A stretch of DNA of 64,000 nucleotides from Jiangella muralis (GTDB lineage Bacteria > Actinomycetota > Actinomycetes > Jiangellales > Jiangellaceae), in the NCBI RefSeq assembly GCF_001270745.1, contig NZ_KQ434758.1, forward strand, positions 144,026-208,025. Reading direction: 5' to 3'. Shown here piece by piece: positions 19,608 through 29,246 of this stretch. Each line of letters begins with the position of its first letter. Positions within the stretch are counted from its first letter, which is position 1. A program made the translations under genes and the position numbers. The notes under the pieces are model-generated. The model saw nothing but the letters and a program-made list of their open reading frames with translations. It ran no database searches and was not told the DNA's origin.

Positions 19608-19791
19608 GGCGGACTCCATGGTCGGGAACGGGTCCGATCCTATGGCTCCAGGTCGGGCCCGCGCTTGCCAGGTTCGAGGTTGCACCGCGGACGTCGGTGA
19701 ATACGTGCTGAAGCAATTCTGAAGCACCCCACGACCCACGATCGTGACCGTCGCCTCGACACCGGGGTGAGCATCGATCACGGGAGAGCCC

Positions 19792-20199
19792 ATGTCCATC
19801 AAGGACGTCATCCGGAAGCGCGCGCTGTCCGGCCTCGCGGCCGTCGTTCTCGCCACCGCGGCGCTGGCCGCGGCCCCGGCGGCGACCGCCACGGCCGCCC
19901 AGACCACACAGACCGCGGAGACGAAGGCCGGTTGCTACAAGAAGCAGAACTACACCGGCGGCCGCTGGCTCAGCGTGAACTTCTGCGCGGGCAAGGTGCA
20001 CGGTAGCTCCGGCTTCGTCGAGCGGGAGATCTGGCTGGACCGCGCCCGCAGCTCGCGGCCGTCGACGTGGACGCCCCGGCTGGGCCTGCGCCGCTACAGC
20101 TACTACACCTCCGACGTCTCGAACTCGGCCGGCTCGTACTGGCGCACCTGCATCCTCGACAACAGCAGCCGCATCTACTGCACCGCCTGGCACCGCTGA
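19792..20199 (+). CDS. Small secreted four-cysteine protein
   Basis: Of 135 residues, the first 36 form a signal peptide ([27 protein letters not shown]). The mature part is ~100 residues, basic, rich in Tyr, Ser and Arg, with four cysteines (GCYKKQ, NFCAG, WRTCIL, IYCTA) that may form two disulphides. The YTGGRW motif resembles crystallin- or inhibitor-like small secreted folds, but I do not recognise the family. GGGAGAG precedes the ATG. It ends 5 bases before kdpE on the opposite strand, so the genes converge. Confidence 0.75.
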   Translation: MSIKDVIRKRALSGLAAVVLATAALAAAPAATATAAQTTQTAETKAGCYKKQNYTGGRWLSVNFCAGKVHGSSGFVEREIWLDRARSSRPSTWTPRLGLRRYSYYTSDVSNSAGSYWRTCILDNSSRIYCTAWHR

Positions 20200-20204
20200 C
20201 GGCG

Positions 20205-20888
20205 TCACGGCTCGAACCGGTAGCCCATGCTCGGCTCGGTGATGAGATGCACCGGGTGTGACGGGTCGGGCTCCAGCTTGCGCCGCAGCTGCGCGGTGTA
20301 GACGCGCAGGTAGCCGGTCTCCTTCGAGTACGCCGGACCCCAGACCTCCCGCAGCAGCTGCTGCCGCGACACCAGCGTGCCGGCGTTGCGCACCAGCACC
20401 TCCAGCAGGTGCCACTCGGTGGGGGTCAGGCGGACGTCGGCCCCGGCCCGGGAGACCTTCTTCCGGGCCAGGTCGATGGAGAGCTCGCCGGCGGTGACGA
20501 CGGAGTCACCGCCGGCCACGGGCAGCGAGCGGCGCCAGGCGGCGCGCAGCCGGGCCAGCAGCTCCTCCATGTCGAACGGCTTGGTGACGTAGTCGTCGGC
20601 GCCGGCGTCGAGGGCGCGCACCTTGTCCGCGGAGTCCTGCCGCGCGGACAGCACGATGATCGGCACGCTGGTCCAGCCGCGCAGCCCGGCGATCACCTCG
20701 ATGCCGCTCAGGTCCGGCAGCCCGAGGTCGAGCACGACGACGTCGGGGTGACGGCGGGCGGCGGCCTCCAGCGCGCCCCGTCCGTCGGCGGCGGTGACGA
20801 CGTCCCAGCCGCGGGCCCGGAGGTTGATCGCCAGCGCCCGGGTCAGCGCCGGGACGTCGTCGACGACGAGGACGCGCGGGCCGGTCAC
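20205..20888 (-). CDS. kdpE: Response regulator of the Kdp potassium system
   Basis: An OmpR/PhoB-type regulator of 227 residues. The receiver has acidic VVDD, phospho-acceptor Asp in VVLDLGLPD, and Lys in YVTKPFD. The winged-helix C-terminus has [31 protein letters not shown] and [15 protein letters not shown], matching KdpE. It activates kdp under potassium limitation. GTG 20888 overlaps the kdpD stop as GTGA. Confidence 0.95.
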   Translation of the reverse strand: MTGPRVLVVDDVPALTRALAINLRARGWDVVTAADGRGALEAAARRHPDVVVLDLGLPDLSGIEVIAGLRGWTSVPIIVLSARQDSADKVRALDAGADDYVTKPFDMEELLARLRAAWRRSLPVAGGDSVVTAGELSIDLARKKVSRAGADVRLTPTEWHLLEVLVRNAGTLVSRQQLLREVWGPAYSKETGYLRVYTAQLRRKLEPDPSHPVHLITEPSMGYRFEP

Positions 20889-23383
20889 GGCTGCTCCAGC
20901 GGCAGCCGCAGCACCATCGTCAGCCCGCCGCCGGGGGTGTCGTCGGCCGTCAGGGTGCCGCCGAGCGCCTCGACGAAGCCGCGCGCGACCGCCAGCCCCA
21001 GCCCGACCGACCCGCCGGTCCCGGCCGGGCTGTCGCCGAGCCGCTGGAACGGCCGGAACATCGCCGCCTTGTCCGCCTCACCGATGCCCGGGCCGCGGTC
21101 GGCGACGCGGATCTCCACCTCCGACCGGATGACCGCTGCCGACACCGTCACCGGGACCCCGTCGGGCGAGTAGCGCACCGCGTTCTCGACGACGTTGGCC
21201 AGCGCCCGCTCCAGCAGCCCGGCGTCGGTCGTCAGCAGCGGCAGCGACTCCGGCACGTCCAGCACCACCGTCTCCACCGGCACTCCACCGACCGCCCGCG
21301 GCACCACCTCGTCCAACGCGGCCGGCCGCGCGACCGGGCGGACGGTGTCGGTCTCCAGCCGCGAGAGGTCCAGCAGGTTGTCGATCAGCCGCTCCAGCGA
21401 ATCCGTCGCCGTGCCGACCGTGGCCAGCAGCTCGGCCTGGTCGCCGGGGTCGAACACGACGTCGTCCTGGCGCAGGCTGGAGACGCCGGCCTTGATCGCC
21501 GCCAGCGGGGTGCGCAGGTCGTGCGAGACGGCGGCCAGCAGCGCCGTGCGGATCGCGTCGCCCTCCTCCAGCCGGCGCGCCTCCTCGGCCCGCTCGCGCA
21601 ACCGCTCGCGGTCCAGCACGACGGTGGCCTGCGCCGCGAACGCCTCCAGCATGCGGCGGTCACCGGCCTCGAGCACGGGCCCGCGCAACGCGAGCGCCAG
21701 CGTGTCCGAGATCATCACCTCCGACGAGCCCTCCTCCGGCGACGCGCACGGCCGCCCGCCCGCGCACTCGATCGTCGTCCACCGCTCGTGCGAGTCGTGC
21801 CGCTCCAGCAGCGTCACCGACTCCATCCCGAACCGTTCGCGCAGCCGCTCCAGGATCGCCAGGACGGTGTTCTCGCCGCGCAGCACCGACCCGGCCAGCG
21901 CGCTCAGCGTCTCCGCCTCCGAACTGGACCGGGCGGCCTGGATCGTCCGCCGGGCCGCGAGGTCGACGACGGACGCCACCCCGACCGCGACCAGCAGGAA
22001 CACCAGCAGCGCGAACGCGTTCTGCGGGTCGGCGATGGTCCACCGGTAGTACGGCGGGGTGAGGAACCAGTTGAGCAGCAGGCTGCCGACCACGGCCACC
22101 GTCACCGCCGGCCACAGCCCGCCGATCAGCGCGACGCCGACCGTCAGCGACAGGAACATCATGATGTCGATCGGCAGCTCGTGGATCTCGCGCAGCACCA
22201 CCAGCACCGCGGTCAGCGCGACCGGCCCGACCAGCGCCGCCACCCAGGCCAGCACCCGCCGGTTCCGGCTGAGCACCTCGGCCCGCTGCGGCAGCGTGCC
22301 CTGCCCGGCCCGCTCGTGCGTGACGACGTGCACGTCGATCGGCCCGGACTCGCGGACGACGCGGGCGCCGACGCCCTCGCGCATGGACAGCAGCCAGCGC
22401 GGCCGCCGGCTCACGCCGACGACGATCAGGGCGGCGTTGACGCCGCGGGCGAAGTCGAGGATCGCCTCGGCGACGTCCTCGCCGACGACCTGGTGGAACG
22501 TCCCGCCGAGCGTCTCGGCGAGCGCGCGCTGCTTCTCCAGCGCCCCCGGCGGCGCGCCGCTGAGGCCGTCGCTGCGGGACACGTGGACGGCGACCAGCTC
22601 GCCGCCGGCGCCGCGGTTGACGATGCGGGCGGCTCGGCGCAGCAGCGTCTCGCCCTCGGGCCCGCCGGTCAGCGCGACGACGACGCGCTCGCGGGTGTGC
22701 CACGGCGCCTCGATGCCCTCGTCGACGCGGTACTTCTCCAGCGCGTCGTCGACCCGGTCGGCCAGCCAGAGCAGCGCCAGCTCGCGCAGCGCCGTCAGGT
22801 TGCCGACCCGGAAGTAGTTCGCCAGCGCCGCGTCGACCTTCTCCGCCGCGTACACGTTGCCGTGCGCGAGCCGCCGGCGCAGCGCCTCCGGCGACATGTC
22901 GACCAGCTCGATCTGGTCGGCCCGGCGCACCACCTCGTCCGGGATCGTCTCGCGCTGCGGCACGCCGGTGATCGACGCGACGACGTCGTTCAGCGACTCC
23001 AGGTGCTGGATGTTGACCGTCGTGATGACGTCGATGCCGGCGGCCAGCAGGTCGTCGACGTCCTGCCAGCGCTTCGCGTTCGCCGAGCCGGGCACGTTGG
23101 TGTGCGCCAGCTCGTCGACGAGGGCGACCTCGGGGCGGCGGTGCAGGATCGCCCCGAGGTCCATCTCCTCGAACTCGGTGCCGCGGTAGGTCACCGTCCG
23201 CCGCGGGATCGCCTCGATGCCGTCGAGCAGCTCGGCCGTGTGCGGCCGGCCGTGCGTCTCGACCAGCCCGGCGACGACGTCGGTGCCGCGCGAGCGGCGC
23301 CGGTGCCCCTCCGAGAGCATGTCGAACGTCTTCCCGACGCCGGGGGCGGCGCCGAGGTAGACCCGCAACCGTCCACGCGTCAT
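20885..23383 (-). CDS. kdpD: Sensor kinase of the Kdp potassium system
   Basis: An 832-residue membrane histidine kinase. The N-terminal KdpD domain has Walker A GAAPGVGKT and ALVDELAHTN; a universal-stress-type domain follows (ERVVVALTGGPEGETLLRRAARIV). Four hydrophobic segments lie around residues 400-500, then a GAF-like region, HisKA (AAVSHDLRTPLAAIKAG) and HATPase (ENAVRYSPDGVPVTV, DRGPGIG). ATG 23383 overlaps kdpC's stop. Confidence 0.95.
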   Translation of the reverse strand: MTRGRLRVYLGAAPGVGKTFDMLSEGHRRRSRGTDVVAGLVETHGRPHTAELLDGIEAIPRRTVTYRGTEFEEMDLGAILHRRPEVALVDELAHTNVPGSANAKRWQDVDDLLAAGIDVITTVNIQHLESLNDVVASITGVPQRETIPDEVVRRADQIELVDMSPEALRRRLAHGNVYAAEKVDAALANYFRVGNLTALRELALLWLADRVDDALEKYRVDEGIEAPWHTRERVVVALTGGPEGETLLRRAARIVNRGAGGELVAVHVSRSDGLSGAPPGALEKQRALAETLGGTFHQVVGEDVAEAILDFARGVNAALIVVGVSRRPRWLLSMREGVGARVVRESGPIDVHVVTHERAGQGTLPQRAEVLSRNRRVLAWVAALVGPVALTAVLVVLREIHELPIDIMMFLSLTVGVALIGGLWPAVTVAVVGSLLLNWFLTPPYYRWTIADPQNAFALLVFLLVAVGVASVVDLAARRTIQAARSSSEAETLSALAGSVLRGENTVLAILERLRERFGMESVTLLERHDSHERWTTIECAGGRPCASPEEGSSEVMISDTLALALRGPVLEAGDRRMLEAFAAQATVVLDRERLRERAEEARRLEEGDAIRTALLAAVSHDLRTPLAAIKAGVSSLRQDDVVFDPGDQAELLATVGTATDSLERLIDNLLDLSRLETDTVRPVARPAALDEVVPRAVGGVPVETVVLDVPESLPLLTTDAGLLERALANVVENAVRYSPDGVPVTVSAAVIRSEVEIRVADRGPGIGEADKAAMFRPFQRLGDSPAGTGGSVGLGLAVARGFVEALGGTLTADDTPGGGLTMVLRLPLEQP

Positions 23384-23970
23384 GAGCCGCCGCGTTCCTC
23401 CAGCGCGAGGTTCAGCTCGAGCACGTTGACCCGCTCGCCGCCGAGGAAGCCGAGCACCCGGCCCTGGGTGTGCTCGTCGACCAGCGCCCGGACGTCGGCC
23501 GGGTCCAGGCCGCGAGCCCGCGCCACCCGGTCCACCTGGATGCCGGCGTAGGCCGGCGAGATGTGCGGGTCCAGCCCGCTGCCCGACGCGGTGACGGCGT
23601 CCGGCGGCACGTCCGCGGGGTCGACGCCGTTCGCCTCGGCGACGGCGGCCCGCCGCTCCTCGACGGTGGCCAGCAGCTCGGCGCTCTCCGGGCCGAGGTT
23701 GGAGCCGCCGCTGGCGAGCGTGTCGTACCCGTCGCCGGCCGCCGACGGGCGCGGGTGGAACCACTGCTCGCCGTCGAACGGCTGCCCGATCAACGACGAC
23801 CCGACGACCTCACCGTCGTGCGTCACCAGCGAGCCGTCGGCCTGGTCGCCGAAGGCCAGCTGTGAGACGCCGGTGACGGCCAGCGGGTACGCGATGCCGA
23901 GGATCACGGTGAACAGCAGCAGGACACGCAGCCCCGCCCAGCTCTGCCGGACCAGTCCACTCAGATTCAC
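23380..23970 (-). CDS. kdpC: Potassium-transporting ATPase subunit C
   Basis: A 196-residue protein with one N-terminal membrane segment (LRVLLLFTVILGIAYPLAVTGV) and the family block GSSLIGQPFDGEQWFHPRPSA plus ASGSGLDPHISPAYAGIQ. It stabilises ATP binding by KdpB. Seven bases separate it from kdpB, and it overlaps kdpD by four. Confidence 0.97.
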   Translation of the reverse strand: MNLSGLVRQSWAGLRVLLLFTVILGIAYPLAVTGVSQLAFGDQADGSLVTHDGEVVGSSLIGQPFDGEQWFHPRPSAAGDGYDTLASGGSNLGPESAELLATVEERRAAVAEANGVDPADVPPDAVTASGSGLDPHISPAYAGIQVDRVARARGLDPADVRALVDEHTQGRVLGFLGGERVNVLELNLALEERGGS

Positions 23971-23977
23971 AGCCCAC

Positions 23978-26080
23978 TCACCCGATTCCAGGGATCGCCG
24001 ACACCAGCAGGTCGACGAGTTTGATGCCGATGAACGGGACGACGATGCCGCCCAGCCCGTACACCAGCGCGTTGCGTTGCAGCATCGCCGCCGCGGACAG
24101 CGGCCGGTACCGGACGCCGCGCAGCGCCAGCGGGATCAGCGCGACGATGATCAGCGCGTTGAAGATGACCGCCGACAGGATCGCCGACTGCGGCGTCGCC
24201 AGCCGCATGATGTTCAGCGCGTCCAGCTGCGGGTACACCACCGCGAACATCGCCGGGATGATCGCGAAGTACTTCGCGATGTCGTTGGCGATGGAGAACG
24301 TCGTCAGCGCGCCGCGCGTGATGAGCAGCTGCTTGCCGATCTCGACGATCTCGATCAGCTTCGTCGGGTCGGAGTCGAGGTCGACCATGTTGCCGGCCTC
24401 TTTGGCCGCCGACGTGCCGGTGTTCATCGCGACGCCGACGTCGGCCTGGGCCAGCGCGGGCGCGTCGTTGGTGCCGTCGCCGGTCATCGCGACCAGTCGG
24501 CCGCCGCCCTGCTCGCGCCGGATCAGCGCCATCTTGTCCTCGGGCTTGGCCTCGGCGAGGAAGTCGTCGACGCCGGCCTGGTCCGCGATGGCCTTGGCCG
24601 TGACCGGGTTGTCGCCGGTGACCATGACGGTGCGGATGCCCATCGCGCGCAGCTCGTCGAACCGCTCGCGCATGCCGTGCTTGACGACGTCGGCGAGGTG
24701 GATGACGCCGAGGATGTGCGCCTGGTCGTCGCGCAGCTCCGCCACGACCAGCGGGGTGCCGCCGGCCGCCGCGACGCCGTCGACCACGGTGTCGACGCCG
24801 AGGTCCGGCTTGCCGCCGTGGTCGCGGACCCAGGCCAGGACGGCGCCCGCGGCGCCCTTGCGGACCTGGTGGCCGTCGGCGAGGTCGACGCCGGACATCC
24901 GGGTCTGCGCGGTGAACTCGACGAACGTCGCGCCCGGCAGCTCGCCGGTGTGCCGCTCGCGCAGCCCGTAGCGCTGCTTGGCCAGGACGACGACGGAGCG
25001 GCCCTCCGGCGTCTGGTCGGCCAGGCTGGCCAGCTGCGCGGCGTCGGCCAGCGCGGCCTCGTCGACGCCGCCGACCGGCAGCAGCTCGACCGCCTGCCGG
25101 TTGCCGAACGTGATCGTGCCGGTCTTGTCCAGCAGCAGCACGTTGACGTCGCCCGCGGCCTCGACCGCCCGGCCGGACATCGCCAGCACGTTGCGCTGCA
25201 CCAGCCGGTCCATGCCGGCGATGCCGATGGCCGACAGCAGCGCGCCGATGGTCGTCGGGATCAGGCAGACCAGCAGCGCCACCAGCACGATCATCGACTG
25301 CAGCCCGCCGGAGTAGCCGGCGAACGGCTGCAGCGTCACGACCGCCAGCAGGAAGATGATGGTCAGGCTGGCCAGCAGCACGTTCAGCGCGATCTCGTTC
25401 GGCGTCTTCTGCCGCGACGCGCCCTCGACCATCGCGATCATCCGGTCGACGAAGCTCTCGCCCGGCTTCGCGGTGATCTCGACGACGATGCGGTCGGACA
25501 GCACCTTGGTGCCGCCGGTGACGGCGCTGCGGTCGCCGCCGGACTCGCGGATGACCGGGGCCGACTCGCCGGTGATGGCCGACTCGTCGACGCTGGCCAC
25601 GCCCTCGACGACGTCACCGTCGCCGGGGATCACCTCGCCCGCCTCCACCACGACGAGGTCGCCGAGCGTCAGGCTGGAGCTGCTGACCACCTGCTCGACG
25701 CCGTCGACGAGGCGCCGCGCCGGGGTCTCCTGCTTGGTGGCCCGCAGCGTCGCCGCCTGGGCCCGTCCGCGCCCCTCGGCGACGGCCTCGGCCAGATTGG
25801 CGAAGAGCACGGTGATCCACAGCCAGACGGCGATCCACCACGAGAACGTGCTCGGGTCGGTGATCGCCAGCACGGTGGTGAACACCGCGCCGATCTCGAC
25901 CACGAACATGACCGGCGACTTGAGCATCCGCCGCGGGTCGAGCTTGCGGACCGCGTCGGGCAGCGAGGCCACCAGCTGGCGAGGGTCGAAGAGACCGGCG
26001 CCGACCCGCGGCGCGCTCCCGGCCGGTGGGGCCTGGACGGTCGTCACTGTGTGCGTCCTTTCGGATCCGGGGTCGCTCAT
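23978..26080 (-). CDS. kdpB: Potassium-transporting P-type ATPase subunit B
   Basis: A 700-residue P-type ATPase: [13 protein letters not shown] contains the phosphorylated Asp, TGESAPV is the phosphatase motif, and [18 protein letters not shown] the hinge. The membrane segments and KdpB-specific [19 protein letters not shown] are present. The ATG at 26080 overlaps kdpA's stop as ATGA. It supplies the energy for KdpA. Confidence 0.97.
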   Translation of the reverse strand: MSDPGSERTHTVTTVQAPPAGSAPRVGAGLFDPRQLVASLPDAVRKLDPRRMLKSPVMFVVEIGAVFTTVLAITDPSTFSWWIAVWLWITVLFANLAEAVAEGRGRAQAATLRATKQETPARRLVDGVEQVVSSSSLTLGDLVVVEAGEVIPGDGDVVEGVASVDESAITGESAPVIRESGGDRSAVTGGTKVLSDRIVVEITAKPGESFVDRMIAMVEGASRQKTPNEIALNVLLASLTIIFLLAVVTLQPFAGYSGGLQSMIVLVALLVCLIPTTIGALLSAIGIAGMDRLVQRNVLAMSGRAVEAAGDVNVLLLDKTGTITFGNRQAVELLPVGGVDEAALADAAQLASLADQTPEGRSVVVLAKQRYGLRERHTGELPGATFVEFTAQTRMSGVDLADGHQVRKGAAGAVLAWVRDHGGKPDLGVDTVVDGVAAAGGTPLVVAELRDDQAHILGVIHLADVVKHGMRERFDELRAMGIRTVMVTGDNPVTAKAIADQAGVDDFLAEAKPEDKMALIRREQGGGRLVAMTGDGTNDAPALAQADVGVAMNTGTSAAKEAGNMVDLDSDPTKLIEIVEIGKQLLITRGALTTFSIANDIAKYFAIIPAMFAVVYPQLDALNIMRLATPQSAILSAVIFNALIIVALIPLALRGVRYRPLSAAAMLQRNALVYGLGGIVVPFIGIKLVDLLVSAIPGIG

Positions 26081-27738
26081 GCGAGCGCCACGGCGATCGG
26101 TCCCAGCGCCAGTGCCGGGAAGAAGGTCAGGCCGGCCACGATGATCACCGTCACCGAGTGCAGGCCCACGAAGAGCGGACGGTGCGTCGGCAGCGTCCCG
26201 GCGGTCACCGGGGTGGGCCGCTGCCGGGCCAGGGCGCCGGCCAGCGCGAGCACCAGCACCATCGTCGTGAACCGGCCGATCAGCATGGCCAGCCCGAGCG
26301 CGGTGTTGTAGTACTCGGTGTTCGCGGAGAGCCCGGCGAACGCGCTGCCGTTGTTGTTCGCGCCGGAGGCGAACGCGTACAGGATCTCGGACAACCCCTG
26401 CGGCCCCTCGTTGAGCAGCGACGCCCGGGTGGTGTCGAACGACGATGCAATGGCCGCACCGATGAGCAGCGCGAACGGCATCGCCAGGATGTACAGGGCG
26501 ACCAGCGAGATCTCGTACCGGCCGATCTTCTTGCCCAGGTACTCCGGCGTCCGCCCGACCATCAGGCCGGCCAGGAAGACGGCGAGGATGGCCAGGACGA
26601 CCATGCCGTACAGGCCACTGCCCACCCCGCCGGGCGAGACCTCGCCCAGCATCATGTTGAGCATGACCATGCCGCCGCCGGCGCCGGTGTAGCTGGCGTG
26701 CATCGAGTTGACCGCGCCGGTGGACGTCCCCGTCGTCGAGTTCGCGAACAGCGCCGACGCCCAGACGTCGAACCGGACCTCCTTGCCCTCCAGCGACGCG
26801 CCGGCCGCCTGCGGGACCGTCCCCGAGTGGTTCACCTCGGCGGCGGTGACGGCGACCAGCGCGGCGCCCCAGAGCACCGCCATCGCGGCCAGCACCGCGT
26901 AGCCCTGCCGCTTGTCCTTCACCAGGACGCCGTACGTGCGGCACAGCGCCACCGGGATCACCAGCAGCAGGAAGATCTCCAGCAGGTTGGTGAGCGCGTT
27001 CGCGTTCTCGAACGGGTGCGCCGAGTTCGCGTTGAAGAAGCCGCCGCCGTTGGTGCCGAGCAGCTTGATGGCCTCCTGCGAGGCCACCGGCCCGCCGATC
27101 AGGGACTGGACGGCGCCGCCCAGCGTGGTGACGTCGTGCGGCTCGGACAGGTTCTGCACGACACCGCCGGCCACCAGCACCAGCGCGAACAGGAACGCGA
27201 TCGGCAGCAGGACGCGGACGACGGCACGGGTGAGGTCGACCCAGAAGTTGCCGAGCCGGTCGGTGCGGCGCCGGGTCAGCCCGCGGATCAGCGCGATCGC
27301 GACCGCGAGGCCCACCGCCGCGGACAGGAAGTTCTGCACCGTCAGGCCGGCCATCTGGGCGGTGTAGCCGAGTGTGGACTCGCCCGCGTACGACTGCCAG
27401 TTGGTGTTCGCGACGAACGACGTCGCGGTGTTGAAGGCGAGGTCCGGGGCCATGCCGTCGAAGCCGAGCGACAGCGGCAGCAGGTCCTGCAGCCGCAGGA
27501 TCGCGTACAGCAGCAGCACCGACACCGCGGAGAAGCCCAGCACCGAGAGCAGGTACGTGCTCCAGCGCTGGTCCGCCTCCGGGTCCACCCGCACGATCCG
27601 GTAGAAGGCGCGCTCGACGGCGAGGTGCCGCGTCGAGGTGAACACCCGCGCGATGTGGTCGCCCAGCGGCCGGAACGCCACGGCCAGCAGGACGAGAAGC
27701 AGGACGATCTGCAGCAGGCCCGCCGCGGTGGCACTCAT
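26077..27738 (-). CDS. kdpA: Potassium-transporting ATPase subunit A (ion channel-like)
   Basis: A 553-residue channel subunit with about ten membrane segments and four selectivity-filter-like loops, including [31 protein letters not shown] and [16 protein letters not shown]. It carries K+ selectively. The ATG at 27738 shares one base with the kdpF stop (TGATG). Confidence 0.97.
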   Translation of the reverse strand: MSATAAGLLQIVLLLVLLAVAFRPLGDHIARVFTSTRHLAVERAFYRIVRVDPEADQRWSTYLLSVLGFSAVSVLLLYAILRLQDLLPLSLGFDGMAPDLAFNTATSFVANTNWQSYAGESTLGYTAQMAGLTVQNFLSAAVGLAVAIALIRGLTRRRTDRLGNFWVDLTRAVVRVLLPIAFLFALVLVAGGVVQNLSEPHDVTTLGGAVQSLIGGPVASQEAIKLLGTNGGGFFNANSAHPFENANALTNLLEIFLLLVIPVALCRTYGVLVKDKRQGYAVLAAMAVLWGAALVAVTAAEVNHSGTVPQAAGASLEGKEVRFDVWASALFANSTTGTSTGAVNSMHASYTGAGGGMVMLNMMLGEVSPGGVGSGLYGMVVLAILAVFLAGLMVGRTPEYLGKKIGRYEISLVALYILAMPFALLIGAAIASSFDTTRASLLNEGPQGLSEILYAFASGANNNGSAFAGLSANTEYYNTALGLAMLIGRFTTMVLVLALAGALARQRPTPVTAGTLPTHRPLFVGLHSVTVIIVAGLTFFPALALGPIAVALA

Positions 27739-27827
27739 CAGAACCGCTCCGGGAAGAGCAGGGCCGCGAGCAGGTAGCCGACCAGCAGCACGGCGACGAT
27801 CAGGCCGGCGACGTTCTCGGCGGTCAC
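27738..27827 (-). CDS. kdpF: KdpF-type small membrane subunit
   Basis: A 29-residue peptide, [20 protein letters not shown] followed by AALLFPERF, which is a single membrane helix of KdpF type. It lies directly before kdpA, sharing one base with its ATG, and its GTG overlaps the preceding small gene as GTGA. KdpF stabilises the KdpABC complex in the lipid bilayer (family knowledge). Such short genes are often missed. Confidence 0.85.
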   Translation of the reverse strand: MTAENVAGLIVAVLLVGYLLAALLFPERF

Positions 27828-27958
27828 TGGCCGGCCTCCGGCTGCGTCGCGTCGGCGTCGACGCCGTGGCGCCGGCCGAGCCGGTCAACGCCCGCACCGA
27901 GAAGGGCCATCACGACGAAGAAGAGCACCGTGAGGCCGATGAAGGCGACGTCTTGCAT
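27824..27958 (-). CDS. Small membrane protein leading the kdp operon
   Basis: A 44-residue protein: a single membrane helix (FIGLTVLFFVVMALLGAG) then a basic/acidic tail DRLGRRHGVDADATQPEAG. AGGGG precedes the ATG at 27958 and its stop overlaps kdpF as GTGA. Similar short proteins precede kdpF in several actinobacteria, but I know of no assigned function. Its coupling to kdpF suggests a role with the Kdp complex. Confidence 0.65.
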   Translation of the reverse strand: MQDVAFIGLTVLFFVVMALLGAGVDRLGRRHGVDADATQPEAGQ

Positions 27959-28041
27959 GGACACCCCTGGGGGAAGCTCAGGCCCCGCCGATCGGGGCCA
28001 GCATGGGTACACAACCACCTGAAAGGGCAGGTCATCGCCTG

Positions 28042-28092
28042 CTTAGCGGCCTCTTAGCGGCTGCGGGCCGGTCTCTTCACACCCCGTTAGCG
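28042..28092. promoter_or_regulatory. Phased TTAGCG repeats upstream of kdp, candidate KdpE site
   Basis: CTTAGCGG occurs at 28042-28049 and 28053-28060, spaced 11 bases, with a third copy GTTAGCG at 28086-28092, a further 33 bases (3 x 11) on. OmpR-family regulators often bind direct repeats at helical spacing. The repeats lie 84-134 bases before the first gene of the kdp operon. Confidence 0.5.
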
Positions 28093-28102
28093 CCGCGACG
28101 GG

Positions 28103-28226
28103 GGTAGGGACAGCCCCACCGCAATGTTGATCTTGGAGATACCGCGGAACCAATCCGGCATTTCGCCCTGGAACTCCGCAGTTACTCCAAGATCAACGCT
28201 GTGGGGGTGGGGCTGTCCCCACCCCC
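28103..28226. repeat. Large imperfect stem-loop with palindromic ends
   Basis: An inverted repeat of about 120 bases: GTTGATCTTGGAG (28126-28138) pairs perfectly with 28185-28197, and GGGACAGCCCCACC (28107-28120) with 28206-28219. Each end is itself a palindrome (GGTAGGGACAGCCCCACC, 28103-28120; a 10-base GGGGGTGGGG stem with CTGT loop, 28203-28226). It lies between the kdp promoter and the divergent membrane protein gene and looks like a REP/MITE-type element or strong hairpin. Confidence 0.55.
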
Positions 28227-28247
28227 GAGAGGGGAGCAGGCTGCGCT

Positions 28248-29246
28248 GTGCCGGCGGCCCGCGACGACCAGGCTGGGATCGTGCCCTCCACCGCCCCGCC
28301 GGCCCGGTTCGCGACCGTGCTCGGCCTGGCCGCGGTGGCGTTCGTCGTCGCCCTGCACTGGGTGCTGCCGGTCACCGACCCGCAGTCCGGCCGGGTGACG
28401 ACGGCGACCGCGGCGGCCCTCGTGCTCGCGGCGCCGCTCGCGCTGTTCGCGGCCGGCATCGCGGGGTGCGGCGGGCCGGCCTCGCTCGCGCGGGCGGCGC
28501 TGCCGTTCGCCGTCGTCGCGGTGCCGCTGATCGACGGCGCGGCCCGGCTGCTGTGGCTGCCGGCCGCGCTAGCGGCGCTGACGGTGCTCCGGCCGGCGCT
28601 GGTGCGGCTGCACGCGCGCTGGCGTGGCGCCGAGCTGGCGGCGACGGCGTCGGCGGCCGTGCTGGCCGGCCTCACCGGGTCGCCGGTGGCGGTGGTCGCG
28701 GCGGTGTGGCTGGCGGCGTACCAGACCGGGCTGCTCGTCCGGGCCGGGGCGCTGGACCGGCTGCGTCCGCGTCACGCGCTGATGGTGGCCGCGGCGGGCG
28801 CGACGGTGGGGGCGTGCGGCCTGGTGCTGGCGGCGTTGCCGGACGCCGCGGCCGGGCCGGTCCCGTCCGCGACGGTGCTGCTCGGGTGCACCGCCGCGCA
28901 GCTGGGACTGGCGCTGGCGGCCCGGCCGCCGATCGACCGGTGGACGGCCGGCGCGCCGGTGGCCGGCGGGCTGGCCTGGCTGGCGCCGCGGCTGGTCACC
29001 GTCCACCTCTGGCAGCTGCCCGCGGTCGCGCTGGTGGCTGCCGTCGCCGTCCGCGTCGCCGGGTACGACCCGCCGGTGACGTTCGACCCGCGCTGGCGAT
29101 CGGACCTGCCCTGGTGGCTGCTCTCCTGTGCCGTCGCGCTGGCCCTGGCGGTGCGCCTCATCGGCCGGGTGGGGACAGCCCTACCTCGCACTCACCGGGT
29201 GTCCGGCTCGTCTACCCTGCAAGCACACGGAAGGCTGGAGGCATGA
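28248..29246 (+). CDS. Multi-spanning membrane protein of unknown function
   Basis: A 332-residue, Ala/Leu/Val-rich protein with about ten hydrophobic stretches and few polar loops. I do not recognise the family; no catalytic motif is apparent. GTG 28248 is chosen, though another GTG near codon 12 is possible. Its TGA overlaps the ATG of the following sensor kinase (ATGA), so it probably forms an operon with both kinases and might be their sensory or transport partner (inference). A third copy of the GGGACAGCCC palindrome falls inside its 3' end. Confidence 0.6.
   Translation: MPAARDDQAGIVPSTAPPARFATVLGLAAVAFVVALHWVLPVTDPQSGRVTTATAAALVLAAPLALFAAGIAGCGGPASLARAALPFAVVAVPLIDGAARLLWLPAALAALTVLRPALVRLHARWRGAELAATASAAVLAGLTGSPVAVVAAVWLAAYQTGLLVRAGALDRLRPRHALMVAAAGATVGACGLVLAALPDAAAGPVPSATVLLGCTAAQLGLALAARPPIDRWTAGAPVAGGLAWLAPRLVTVHLWQLPAVALVAAVAVRVAGYDPPVTFDPRWRSDLPWWLLSCAVALALAVRLIGRVGTALPRTHRVSGSSTLQAHGRLEA
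29168..29185. repeat. Third copy of GGTGGGGACAGCCCTACC palindrome
   Basis: This copy differs at two positions from GGTAGGGACAGCCCCACC at 28103-28120 and at one from the reverse-complemented copy at 28206-28223. It lies inside the end of the membrane protein gene. The repeated sequence within 1.1 kb suggests a dispersed palindromic family. Confidence 0.5.

Noticed and set aside
20885..23764. Longer kdpD start
   Set aside because: The additional part is antisense-like shadow of kdpC; the ATG at 23383 with ATGA overlap and Walker A nearby is normal.
28018..28250. c-di-AMP riboswitch before kdp
   Set aside because: I looked for the conserved ydaO core and did not see it; the structure present is a simple large hairpin.
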